From contig JANYHK010000131.1 of the NCBI GenBank assembly GCA_025359105.1, forward strand, positions 31,196-95,195: a DNA stretch of 64,000 bases, given 5' to 3'. The notes beneath the pieces are model-generated. The model searched no databases, had not been told where the DNA came from, and saw only the letters and a list, made by a program, of their open reading frames with translations. Origin of the DNA: Myxococcales bacterium. GTDB taxonomy: Bacteria > Myxococcota_A > Polyangia > Polyangiales > Polyangiaceae. The position numbers were made by a program, and so were the translations under genes. This document shows positions 17,626-25,821 of the stretch, one piece after another; positions within the stretch are counted from its first letter, which is position 1, and each line of letters starts with the position of its first letter.

Positions 17626-18773
17626 TTGCCGACCTCGACGTCGTCGCCATCCTTCAAATCGGGATCGGCGTTCACCAGGAGCTGGTCGTCGGGGCCGAGG
17701 CCGCTCGTGACGAGCCACGCGCCAGTGTCGTCGGTCGCATGGACGACGTGGACGACGTGCACCTTGCCCCCTGCGACTCGAAGGACCTCGTCCTGCGAGC
17801 CGGGGCGTCGCGCGGTGGCGGGAACGCGGAGGATCGGGACCTCCCCCTTCGCGTCGACGTGGGCGCGGACGAAGCTCCACGCGAGGAGAGGCTCCGCGGC
17901 GCCGTTCGGCACTTCGATCTCGACGGGCGCGCGTCGCGTCGCTTGATCGAGCGACGGCACGAGCGCGACGACCTTCCCCACGACGGCGCGATCGCGGTAG
18001 ACGATGGTGACGGGCGCGCCGAGCTTCACGAGGGGCACCTCCTCCTCGCCGAGCGACGCCGACAGGCGAAGACGTGACGTGTCCTCGAGGTGGACGAGCG
18101 GGCTTCCCGGCTGCACGACGCTGCCGGCGCTCGTGGGCGCGCGCGTGACGATCCCCTGGAAAGGCGCGGTGATCGTGTGGAGGCCCGCGCCCGTCTTCGC
18201 GAGGCGAGCCTGGGCCTGCGCGCCTTCGAGCTGCGCGCGGGTGAGCGCAACCTGGTGGCGCGCCTGCTCGGCCTGCGCCTCGGGGATGGACTTGCTGGCG
18301 ACGAGCGCCTCGGTGCGCCGGAGGTTGTCCTCGGCGAGCGCGAGCTGCGCGGCGGCGGCGCGCGCCTGCGCCTCGGCGGCGCTCACCTCGGCGAGCGAGC
18401 GCGACGCGTCGAGGATGGCGAGCGGAGCGCCGCCTGCGACCTTGTCTCCGATCGCGACGTTCACCTTGAGCAGGCGACCCCCGAGCTCGAACCCGACGTC
18501 GGCGTCGCGCCACGGCTTGAGCGTGCCGGTAAAGGCGACCCGCGGCGTCCACGTGCCAGCCGTGGGCCTCACGACCACGACGGTCGCCCGCTTCTGCAGC
18601 GACGCTTGCGCCGTCGCGCGCTCGGCCGCGACCTGCTCCTTCTTCGCCGTCGCCTGCTTCACCCGGACGCCGAGGAAGACGAAGAGGCCCACCGTCGCCA
18701 CGAGGAGCGCGACGAGCACGATGCGCGGCGCGGAGCGGGAGGGTCGTTCGAGGTCGTTCGCGGGCGAGTCCAT
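17622..18773 (-). CDS. RND periplasmic adaptor (membrane fusion protein, AcrA type)
   Basis: The 383-residue protein has an N-terminal membrane anchor (IVLVALLVATVGLFVFLGV, residues about 18-36), then FTGTLKPWRDADVGFELGG for the first half of the lipoyl-like domain, an Ala/Gln-rich helical hairpin (about 125-185), TITAPFQGIVTRAPTSAGS for the second half, and beta-barrel and membrane-proximal regions. This is the AcrA/HlyD plan. It links the RND pump to an outer-membrane channel. It lies between tetR, with one base separating the tetR stop from its ATG, and the pump gene, which overlaps its stop. The N-terminus carries no lipobox, so it is anchored by the transmembrane helix. Confidence 0.92.
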   Translation of the reverse strand: MDSPANDLERPSRSAPRIVLVALLVATVGLFVFLGVRVKQATAKKEQVAAERATAQASLQKRATVVVVRPTAGTWTPRVAFTGTLKPWRDADVGFELGGRLLKVNVAIGDKVAGGAPLAILDASRSLAEVSAAEAQARAAAAQLALAEDNLRRTEALVASKSIPEAQAEQARHQVALTRAQLEGAQAQARLAKTGAGLHTITAPFQGIVTRAPTSAGSVVQPGSPLVHLEDTSRLRLSASLGEEEVPLVKLGAPVTIVYRDRAVVGKVVALVPSLDQATRRAPVEIEVPNGAAEPLLAWSFVRAHVDAKGEVPILRVPATARRPGSQDEVLRVAGGKVHVVHVVHATDDTGAWLVTSGLGPDDQLLVNADPDLKDGDDVEVGK

Positions 18774-18774
18774 G

Positions 18775-19452
18775 TCACCTCACCCGCCGTTTGTGGGGCG
18801 GGGCTCCGTTTTCGTGAAGGGCCTTCTTCGCGCGCCCTTCGAGCGCGGCGACGAGCGTGGGCGTTCCCAACCCGCGGACGAAGAGAGACTGCGCAGAGAC
18901 GAGCCACTCCTCGAACGGCGGCCGCTTCGGCGACTCCAGCATCTTCAGGGCGAGGCGGTTGTACGCGCCGAAGAAGAGGTCGCTCGTGAGGCCGGGCGAC
19001 AGCTCGCGGCGAAAGAGGCCGCGCGCTTGCCAGAACTCGATCCAGCGCTCGCTCGTCACGCGGACGTTCTTGTCGAAGGCGCGGAGGAGATACTGGTGCG
19101 AGCCCTGGCAGGTCTGGAGGATCGCGACGGTCGCGCGGTTCTGCCACAGGAGATCGAAGATGTTCACGTCGATGTCGAGCCAGAAGGCGAGGAGCTCTCC
19201 CGGGTCCTCCGGGATGTCTTCGAGCTCCGACGGGGCCTTGAAGGCGCTCGCGCAGTGGGCGAGGAACGACTCGCAGATGTGGCGGAGCGCTTCGTCCTTG
19301 CTGGCGAAGTGAAGGTAGAACGCCCCCTTCGAGAGACCCGCGCGGCGCGTGATGTCCTCGACCTTCGCCGCCTCGAGCCCCTTCTCGGAGAAGACGGATT
19401 CGGCCGCCGAGAGCAGGGCGATCTTTGCGTTGGGGTCGGCGATGCGTGCCAT
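18775..19452 (-). CDS. TetR-family repressor of the efflux operon
   Basis: The 225-residue protein has a TetR DNA-binding domain at its N-terminus: ALLSAAESVFSEKGLEAAKV, then the helix-turn-helix ITRRAGLSKGAFYLHFASKDE (FYLHF in place of the usual FYYHF). The rest is a helical ligand-binding domain of unknown specificity. It is the first gene of a tetR-MFP-RND operon, and an imperfect palindrome at 19468-19483 lies 15 bases before its ATG. The simplest model is autorepression that is relieved by a substrate of the pump. The C-terminal tail is basic (PPHKRRVR). Confidence 0.92.
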   Translation of the reverse strand: MARIADPNAKIALLSAAESVFSEKGLEAAKVEDITRRAGLSKGAFYLHFASKDEALRHICESFLAHCASAFKAPSELEDIPEDPGELLAFWLDIDVNIFDLLWQNRATVAILQTCQGSHQYLLRAFDKNVRVTSERWIEFWQARGLFRRELSPGLTSDLFFGAYNRLALKMLESPKRPPFEEWLVSAQSLFVRGLGTPTLVAALEGRAKKALHENGAPPHKRRVR

Positions 19453-19467
19453 GGGTGCGCCGGATAA

Positions 19468-19483
19468 ATGACCGGCCAGTCAT
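19468..19483. promoter_or_regulatory. TetR operator palindrome upstream of the efflux operon
   Basis: ATGACCGGCCAGTCAT is a 16-base inverted repeat with 14 of 16 positions symmetric (outer arms ATGAC/GTCAT, core GGCC). It is flanked by AT-rich TTTAT sequence, a rarity in this DNA, which probably carries the promoter. TGAC-core-GTCA operators are typical of TetR proteins that guard RND operons. It lies 15 bases from the tetR start and 107 bases upstream of the divergent Clp gene. Confidence 0.68.
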
Positions 19484-19589
19484 AAATAAACGAGCGGGCC
19501 GCGTTGGCAAGAGGGCGGCGATGAATGGGCGCGGTCGGGGCCGCCGGTTTCTTGGCCGGCGTGCCCCCACCGTGCGAGCGCTGGACACA

Positions 19590-22079
19590 ATGTCAGTCGC
19601 CCGAGAGCCCGAGCTCGTCGCTTTGCGTAAATTGGCTGAAGATCTGGCGGCGCGCGCGCGCCAAGGACAGAGGCTGTCCACCTGCCACCTCCTTGCGGCC
19701 ATCGCCTCCCGCCCCAGCGGGGCCGCGGACCTGCTCGCGGAGAAGCGGCTCAGCACCGAGGTCCTCATGAAGGCCGCGCGCGTCCTGCTCGACGACGACA
19801 AGGACGCGGTCGGCCGGGCCGTGCAGCGCGCCCGCGAGTTCGCGTCGCGCGCACGCGACCAGGAGCGGCCCGAGCCCATGGCCATCCACCTTCTGTTCGC
19901 GCTGTGCCAGGATCGGCAGACCGCCGCGCACCGCGCGATCGAGCAGTGCGGCACCGACGTCGCGAAGCTGCGAAACGCAGCAATGCAGCAGGCGATGGGC
20001 ATCCTCCCGCAGCGGAGACCCGTCGAGGCCGCTCGTCGCGGCGCGCCGACCGCGGTGCGCCCGCCGATGAGCCCGACCGCGTCCCTCGGCCGGCCGTCCG
20101 CCCTCGCCCCCGCCTCGCGTGCACCCGCGCCGGTACCTGCGCCGGTGTCCCGGGTCTCTCTGCCCGCGCCGAAGCCGGCCGCCCCCGTGCAGCTCGCGCT
20201 GACCGTGCCCGCCGCGCCCGCCGCGCCCGGCAAACCGAAGAAGAAGGCGCACGGGCAAGCGCAGGCCCGGTTCGTGCTGGATCCGAAGAAGTTCGCGCTC
20301 ATCAACCAGCTCGGGAAAAACCTGACCCTGGCGGCGTCCATGGGCGAGCTCGATCCGGTGGTCGGGCGCGACGAGGAGATCGAGCGAACGCTCGACGTGC
20401 TCGCGAAGCGCCGCGCGAACAACCCGTGCCTCATCGGCGCGGCCGGGGTCGGCAAGACCAGTGTGGTGCGCGGCATCGCCCTGCGCATCGCCAGCGGACA
20501 GGACGTCGCATCGCTCGACGATCGCATCATCGTCGAGATCGAGGCCGGCGCGCTGCTCGCCGGAACGGGCATGCGCGGGCAGCTCGCCGAGCGCCTCGCG
20601 ATGATCAAAGAGGAAGTGAAGCGGAGCGAAGGGCGGGTCGTCCTCTTCTTCGACGAGATCCACACGCTCTTCGGGAGCGACGCCGGCGACGAGGCGGCGA
20701 GCGAGCTCAAGGTCGCGCTCGCGAAGGGGGAGCTCGCGTGCATCGGGGCGACGACGACCGAGGAGTACAAGAAGGTCATCGAGGCCGACGCGGCGCTGGC
20801 CCGGCGCTTCTCGCCCGTCGAGGTGCCGGAGCTCTCGCCCGAGGAGTCGGTGCTCGCGCTCGAGCAGGTCGCGCCCATCCTGGGGGCGCACCACAAAGCG
20901 GTCTTCACCGAGCAGGCGATCGTCGCCTGCGTGCAGTGGAGCGTGCGTTACGTGCCCGGACGGGCGCTGCCGGACAAGGCGCTGAGCCTCCTCGATCTCG
21001 CAGGCGCGCGCGCGCGCCGTCGCGCGAAGACCGAAGTGGACGCCGAGGACGTCGCCGAGGTCGTGAGCGAAGAAGCCGGCGTTCCGATCGAGCGTCTGCT
21101 CGAGAGCGACGGCGAGCGGATGCTGCGCCTCGAGGCGATGATGGCAGAGCGCATCGTCGGGCACACGGCGTCGCTCGGCCGCGTCGCGACGATCCTCCGG
21201 CGAAACGCCTCCGGATTCCGTTCGCGGCGGCCCATCGGATCGTTCCTCCTCCTCGGCCCCACCGGCGTCGGCAAGACGGAGACCGCGAAGGCGATCGCCG
21301 AGTGCCTCTTCCACTCGCCGGACGCGATGACGCGGCTCGACATGTCGGAGTACGCCGAGCCCCACGCGATCGCGCGCATCGTCGGCGCGCCGCCCGGGTA
21401 CGTGGGGCACGAGGCGGGCGGGCAGCTCACCGAGGCGGTTCGCCGCCGGCCGTACCAGGTCATCCTCCTCGACGAGATCGAGAAGGCGCATCGCGACGTC
21501 CTCGAGGGCTTCCTCCAGGTCTTCGACGAGGGGCGGCTCACCGACGGCCGCGGCCGCACGATCGACTTCACCAACACGGTGATCATCCTGACGTCGAACA
21601 TCGGCGCCGATCTGGCGCCGGCGAGCCAGCGCGGGCGCATCGGCTTCGGCGCGCGACGCACGGTCACCGAGAAGAACGCCGAGTACGAGACCGCGGTCAT
21701 CGGCGCGGCGCGGGCCGCTCTGCCGCCCGAGCTCTACAACCGCCTCGACGAGGTGCTCGCCTTTCCGCCGCTCACCCGCGAGGACGTGGCGGAGGTGGCG
21801 CGGCGCATGCTCGTCATCCTCGGCACCGATCTCGAGGGGGCGCGCGGCGTGCGCCTCGACGCGAGCGAGGCGGCCATCGAGGCGCTGCTCGACGGGGGCG
21901 GCTTCGACGCCACGCTCGGGGCGCGACCGATGCGCCGAGCGATCGCCCGGCTCGTCGAGGCACCCATCGCGGAGCTCATCCTGCGCGGTGAGCTGTCGCG
22001 CGGCGACGTCGCCACCGTCGATGTGGAAGACGGCAAGATCGTGGTCGACGCCGTCACGCCGCGCGCCCAGACGGCCTGA
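19590..22079 (+). CDS. ClpA/ClpC-type AAA+ unfoldase
   Basis: The 830-residue protein shows the class-1 Clp plan: N-terminal Clp-repeat domain (about 1-140), a long Pro/Ala-rich linker (about 145-230), AAA-1 with Walker A GAAGVGKTS (about 283) and Walker B VVLFFDEIH (about 350), then AAA-2 with Walker A GPTGVGKTE (about 556), Walker B VILLDEIEKAH (about 624) and the D2-small signature TLGARPMRRAI near the C-terminus. GRIGFGA near residue 683 sits where ClpP-binding loops (IGF/IGL) lie, so it should feed substrates to ClpP and is not a ClpB-type disaggregase; no ClpB middle domain is present. ATG 19590 is chosen; an ATG at 19521 would add 23 low-complexity residues. No clpS or clpP is nearby. 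Confidence 0.87.
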   Translation: MSVAREPELVALRKLAEDLAARARQGQRLSTCHLLAAIASRPSGAADLLAEKRLSTEVLMKAARVLLDDDKDAVGRAVQRAREFASRARDQERPEPMAIHLLFALCQDRQTAAHRAIEQCGTDVAKLRNAAMQQAMGILPQRRPVEAARRGAPTAVRPPMSPTASLGRPSALAPASRAPAPVPAPVSRVSLPAPKPAAPVQLALTVPAAPAAPGKPKKKAHGQAQARFVLDPKKFALINQLGKNLTLAASMGELDPVVGRDEEIERTLDVLAKRRANNPCLIGAAGVGKTSVVRGIALRIASGQDVASLDDRIIVEIEAGALLAGTGMRGQLAERLAMIKEEVKRSEGRVVLFFDEIHTLFGSDAGDEAASELKVALAKGELACIGATTTEEYKKVIEADAALARRFSPVEVPELSPEESVLALEQVAPILGAHHKAVFTEQAIVACVQWSVRYVPGRALPDKALSLLDLAGARARRRAKTEVDAEDVAEVVSEEAGVPIERLLESDGERMLRLEAMMAERIVGHTASLGRVATILRRNASGFRSRRPIGSFLLLGPTGVGKTETAKAIAECLFHSPDAMTRLDMSEYAEPHAIARIVGAPPGYVGHEAGGQLTEAVRRRPYQVILLDEIEKAHRDVLEGFLQVFDEGRLTDGRGRTIDFTNTVIILTSNIGADLAPASQRGRIGFGARRTVTEKNAEYETAVIGAARAALPPELYNRLDEVLAFPPLTREDVAEVARRMLVILGTDLEGARGVRLDASEAAIEALLDGGGFDATLGARPMRRAIARLVEAPIAELILRGELSRGDVATVDVEDGKIVVDAVTPRAQTA

Positions 22080-22091
22080 GACGAGTTTGTC

Positions 22092-24362
22092 TTAGACGCT
22101 GGGCCCCTCGATCGCGCGCCGGTAGCGCTCCCGGCGCGCGTTGTCCCGGAGGATGTCGTACGCCTCGTCGAGCACGATGGCGATCTTGCGCACGTCCTCG
22201 TCGAGGTCGGCGATCTGCGGCGTGAGGATCCGCGCCGGCTCGAAGGCGCGCCGCAGATCCACGAACGCGCGGCGAACCTCGTAGCTCGTCGCGCTGCGCG
22301 GAACGCCGAGGAGGGCGAAGTAGTCTCCCTCGTCGACCAGCTGCAGCCTCGCGCGGACCCGCGCCCGGACGGCGTCCTCGTCGAGCGAGTCGGGCCCGGC
22401 GGCCGGCGCAGGCGGGGGGCTCGCGTGCCGGGGCTCGCCGATGGCGCGGACCGTCTCGACGACGCGGAGCAGCTCCAGCGCATAGAGCACCGACGCGACG
22501 TCGGGCTCGGGCGAGCGATCGAGGAGCGACTGGATCGGGTGGCCATGCGCGTTCTGGATGCGCTCGCCGATGCTCGGCTCGAGCGAGCACTCGCTCGCCA
22601 GCTGCGCCGCCGGCCCCTCACCGATGCGTGAGCCGGGGCCGCCGAGGCGCGCGAGGGCGTCCTCGGGCGCGACGACGCGGCGCACGACCTCGACGAACAC
22701 CTCGGCGCCCGTCGAGCGCTCGAAGACGCTCGGCTCGCCGCGGAGCCGACCGGGCGGCTCGACCTCGATGAGCGCGGTGCCGGTCGACTGCTGGATCATG
22801 CGGCCGAGGATCCACTCGGCGTGCTCGCGCAGGACGCTCCAGAGCTGATCCTGACGGAGGTGACCGTGCGCCACCAGGGCTGCTCCTGCGTGGCGGCCGA
22901 ACGGGGGCAGCTTTCCGACGAGTCCCTGAACGTCCTCGCGCGAGAGATCGCCGCGCGCGACGAGGAAAGCGAGAAGGCTCTCGCTGTCGACGCCCGAGGC
23001 GGCGGTCACGAGATCGCCCTCGCGGAACACGGCACGGCGTACTCCCTCCTGCGATTCGATGCAGAGTGCACCTGTCGCCCGTGTGACGATGGCATGCGCG
23101 ACCGCCCGCGCGGCGTCGCCGGGCGCGAGCACGCTGGGCATCGGAGCCGACGGCCCGAGGCCCAGGCCCAGGCTCGCCACCGGCGCGGCAGCCGGCGGGC
23201 GGACGGCGAGCGTCACCACCGGCGCCTCCCGCGGGAGCGCGTGCGGCGGGTCCATCGCGGTCGGCGGCGGCCCGAGGCTCGCAGCAGGCGGGCTCGACGG
23301 GGAGCGGGGCTCCACGTGCGGGATCAAGCTGCCCGCCGCGTCGGTCCGGACCGGCACCTGGCCGGTGAGAAAATCGGTGAAGCGGCCGCTCGTCGTGCCC
23401 GCGTGCGTGCTGCCGCCGCTCGTCTTCGCCATCGGCGGCTCGGTCGCCGGCGCCTTGGGGTTCGTGACGCGCGCTCCCGCGTTGGTGCCGGCGCCGGTGC
23501 CAGCGCCCGTCGACATGCGACTCCCGCCGGACGTCGTCCCCTTCGCGTGCGCGCCGATCTCGGCCGGCTCGTCGATGTCTTCACCGTCGAGCGGCTCGTC
23601 GAGGGACGCCAGGACGTCCGCGGGCAGGACGGCCTCGATCTCCTCCTCCGGCGTCGGGAACACCGACTCGTGGGTGACCTGCCCGCCGATGCGCCGCTCG
23701 GCCTCGGCGAGGAGCTGCTCGAGCTCGGTGCTCACTTGCGCCGACGGGGAGCGCCGCTCCTCGGGCGAGAACGAAGGCAACAGCGCCGGAGGGGGCGCCA
23801 CGACGCGCGGGATGTTCATCGAGCCCCGCGGCGGAGGCGATGCCGCGCTCACGTCGCGCATGCTCGGGGGCGGCAGCGAGCCGGGCCTGCGCGGCGGCGG
23901 CTCGAGGGACATCGACGAGACCGAAGGCGGCGGCGTCGAGGGGCGCGCCATGGGGCCGTGGCTCGGCCCGCCGGTCAAGGCTTCGAGTTTCTTGAGGAGC
24001 GTGGGGATCTCCACCGGGCGCTTGAAGAACCCGCTCCCGTCGCGCGACAGCGCCGCCTCGACGCTGCCGACCGCGCCGCCTTCCTTGCCCAGGAAGATCA
24101 CCTCGATGCCCTCGGCCTCCGGGATCTCGTGCATCCTCGTCAGCGCGTCGAGCGCCCCTTCGGCGTCGGCGTCGACGAGGAGCACGCGCGGCCGCTGCAC
24201 CGCGATGCGCGCGACGAGCATCGAGAGCGGCACGTCGGCGACGAGGTAGCCGCGCGACCGCAGGAGCTGGGCGATGCGCTCGGCCTCGGCAGACGGATCG
24301 CTGACGAACACCGTGGTCGGCATTCCTCGCGGCAGCTCGTCGTCCGGCCTCTCCTCGTCCAC
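22092..24362 (-). CDS. Receiver-like / PATAN (DUF4388) / degenerate J-domain protein
   Basis: About 756 residues. The first 120 look like a response-regulator receiver (VFVSDPSAEAERIAQLLRS ... VLLVDADAEGAL ... FFKRPVEI). A long Pro/Ser/Gly-rich linker follows, with a Gly-Ala-Thr repeat (TGAGTGAGTNAG). A PATAN/DUF4388-like region comes next (GDAARAVAHAIVTRATGALC, then REGDLVTAASG). The C-terminal 85 residues resemble a DnaJ domain (YFALLGVPRSATSYEVRRAF ... AYDILRDNARRERYRRAI), but the HPD that activates Hsp70 is missing (RRAFEPARI there). PATAN-receiver proteins of this sort occur in myxobacteria as signalling or motility adaptors. GTG 24362 follows AAGGGG and the TAA of the miniprotein; ATG 24323 is an alternative start. 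Confidence 0.7.
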   Translation of the reverse strand: MDEERPDDELPRGMPTTVFVSDPSAEAERIAQLLRSRGYLVADVPLSMLVARIAVQRPRVLLVDADAEGALDALTRMHEIPEAEGIEVIFLGKEGGAVGSVEAALSRDGSGFFKRPVEIPTLLKKLEALTGGPSHGPMARPSTPPPSVSSMSLEPPPRRPGSLPPPSMRDVSAASPPPRGSMNIPRVVAPPPALLPSFSPEERRSPSAQVSTELEQLLAEAERRIGGQVTHESVFPTPEEEIEAVLPADVLASLDEPLDGEDIDEPAEIGAHAKGTTSGGSRMSTGAGTGAGTNAGARVTNPKAPATEPPMAKTSGGSTHAGTTSGRFTDFLTGQVPVRTDAAGSLIPHVEPRSPSSPPAASLGPPPTAMDPPHALPREAPVVTLAVRPPAAAPVASLGLGLGPSAPMPSVLAPGDAARAVAHAIVTRATGALCIESQEGVRRAVFREGDLVTAASGVDSESLLAFLVARGDLSREDVQGLVGKLPPFGRHAGAALVAHGHLRQDQLWSVLREHAEWILGRMIQQSTGTALIEVEPPGRLRGEPSVFERSTGAEVFVEVVRRVVAPEDALARLGGPGSRIGEGPAAQLASECSLEPSIGERIQNAHGHPIQSLLDRSPEPDVASVLYALELLRVVETVRAIGEPRHASPPPAPAAGPDSLDEDAVRARVRARLQLVDEGDYFALLGVPRSATSYEVRRAFVDLRRAFEPARILTPQIADLDEDVRKIAIVLDEAYDILRDNARRERYRRAIEGPSV

Positions 24363-24370
24363 GATGCCCC

Positions 24371-24496
24371 TTACTTTTTGCGCTCTTCCTTCGGCGCCAA
24401 GAGCGCGACCAGGCGGTCGACGAGCTTGGGCAGGAGACCCGCCGAGTAGACGAGCACGAAGATGAAGACCACGAGGCCCACCTCGGCGCGCGTCAT
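24371..24496 (-). CDS. TatA-like single-pass miniprotein
   Basis: A 41-codon frame starts with MTRAEVGLVVFIFVLVYSAG, then LLPKLVDRLVALLAPKEERKK. It has one N-terminal membrane helix, a short hinge ending in LPK, an amphipathic helix and a basic tail, the outline of TatA/TatE and similar twin-arginine translocase proteins. The usual FG before the LP is replaced by SAG. An in-frame GTG at 24511 would add five residues. Its TAA lies 9 bases before the GTG of the receiver-PATAN gene, so the two are probably co-transcribed. It is shorter than typical TatA (about 55-90 residues), and no tatB or tatC is near. It could instead be an unrelated membrane microprotein. Confidence 0.5.
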   Translation of the reverse strand: MTRAEVGLVVFIFVLVYSAGLLPKLVDRLVALLAPKEERKK

Positions 24497-24515
24497 GTCG
24501 AAGAGCTGCACCTGA

Positions 24516-24530
24516 CAAATTTACCATTTG
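24516..24530. promoter_or_regulatory. AT-rich inverted repeat between divergent genes
   Basis: CAAATTTACCATTTG has perfect 5-base arms (CAAAT/ATTTG) around TTACC. It is an AT-rich island in the 36-base gap between the miniprotein and CPBP protease genes. It is likely to hold promoter elements for one or both genes and could be an operator. If so, the CPBP start may be GTG 24548, not 24533. Confidence 0.35.
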
Positions 24531-24532
24531 CC

Positions 24533-25804
24533 GTGGTAGAGGGGGGGGTGCTTCCGGTGTTCCTTCGGCAGCGCGGCGAGGAAGCCGTCCCCGCGCTCCC
24601 CGGCGAATACCCGGGCCTCGCTGCCACGACCGAGGTAGCGCGCGCCAAGGACGGGCCATTCGCGCCCCTTCCGCTCGCACTGGCGGAGGACGCGTCGCTC
24701 CGCGAGTCGTTCGCGCGGGCGCTCGATCTGCCGCTCGTCGACGCGTACGCGAGGGCGCGGCTGTGGCTACTCCTCGGCCTGGTGCCGCTGCTCATGCTGG
24801 CGGAGCTCGATCGCGAGCTGGCGCGCGCCGGATTCCAGGGCGCGTACGGACGCATGCTCGGCGACCTGCTCATCGTCGTCGTCGCCGCGATCGACCTCGC
24901 GCGGCGGCTGCCCCGCAGCCCACGCACGACCGCGCTGCTCTTCTTCGGCGGAGCGATGCGCTACGGGCTCTTCATCGCGCGTCCGTGCGGCGCCGGCGTG
25001 CACCCGACGATCTTCCTCGCGCCGGTCCTGGCGATCGCGGCAGGCGTTCTCCTCCTCCGCCACGCGCCGACGCCCGCGCGCGTCACCGCGGCGATCCTCG
25101 CGCGCCTGCGCATCCCGGTGGCGGACGCCGAAGCCGTACGGGCGCGTGTACGTCCGACGCGCGCGCACCTGGGCGCCGCGATGCTCGGCGCGGTGGGGAT
25201 GCCGCTGGCGCTCGCCGCGACGCGCGCGCTGGGGCCGTGGGGTCAGGCTGTCGTCTTCGTGACCTACGCGGCCATCGTGCCGCGCGTCGTCGAGCGCCTC
25301 TTCGAGCCCGGTGTCGTGCGGCGCGTGACCTGGCCACGCGTGCTCCCGGCGTTCGTCGTCGCCTTCGCGCTGACCGCCGGCATGACGGCCGGCGCGCACT
25401 ACGGCTTCGACGCCGCGGCGTACACCGTGCGCTGCGTGAGCCCGAGCGCGTTCGACGCGACGGGCAAGAAGGCCCTCGACGCCGAGGGGCGCGACATCGC
25501 CAAAAACGTCGACAAGGCGCGCGAGAGTCTCCCCTACTTCTTCATGACGGTGCTCGTCGTGCCGCTGGCGGAGGAGCGCGTCTTCCGCGGCCTTCTGCAG
25601 CGCGTCCTGTCACGCCGGTTCGGCGACGCGCGCGGCGTGGCCTTTGCGGGGCTCGCATTTGGTCTCGCGCACCTCGGCGTCTACAAGATCGCGGTGTACC
25701 AGACGGTCCTCCTCGGGTTCGGCTTCGGCACGGCGTACGCGATGGGGGGCTACCCCGCGGCCGTGCTCACCCACCTGGCCTGGAACCTCAGCCTCGTGCT
25801 TTGA
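24533..25804 (+). CDS. CPBP-family intramembrane metalloprotease
   Basis: The 423-residue protein is polytopic, with about eight hydrophobic segments. The C-terminal 110 residues hold the CPBP (Abi/Rce1-like) motifs: EERVFRG (Glu-Glu-x3-Arg), GLAFGLAHLG (Phe-x3-His) and a last HLAWN, which together form the metal site of Rce1-type proteases. The N-terminal 280 residues are a longer membrane region than is typical of the family. Roles in prokaryotes range from prenyl-protein processing to bacteriocin self-immunity; none is indicated here. The start is GTG 24533 or GTG 24548; the latter follows a run of eight Gs that could serve as a ribosome site. Confidence 0.82.
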   Translation: MVEGGVLPVFLRQRGEEAVPALPGEYPGLAATTEVARAKDGPFAPLPLALAEDASLRESFARALDLPLVDAYARARLWLLLGLVPLLMLAELDRELARAGFQGAYGRMLGDLLIVVVAAIDLARRLPRSPRTTALLFFGGAMRYGLFIARPCGAGVHPTIFLAPVLAIAAGVLLLRHAPTPARVTAAILARLRIPVADAEAVRARVRPTRAHLGAAMLGAVGMPLALAATRALGPWGQAVVFVTYAAIVPRVVERLFEPGVVRRVTWPRVLPAFVVAFALTAGMTAGAHYGFDAAAYTVRCVSPSAFDATGKKALDAEGRDIAKNVDKARESLPYFFMTVLVVPLAEERVFRGLLQRVLSRRFGDARGVAFAGLAFGLAHLGVYKIAVYQTVLLGFGFGTAYAMGGYPAAVLTHLAWNLSLVL

Positions 25805-25821
25805 CGCGGCGATGGGCGAAG

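Noticed and set aside
22080..22091. Short inverted AGAC/GTCT at the clp/PATAN gene junction
   Set aside because: A 4-base stem is too weak to be called a terminator.
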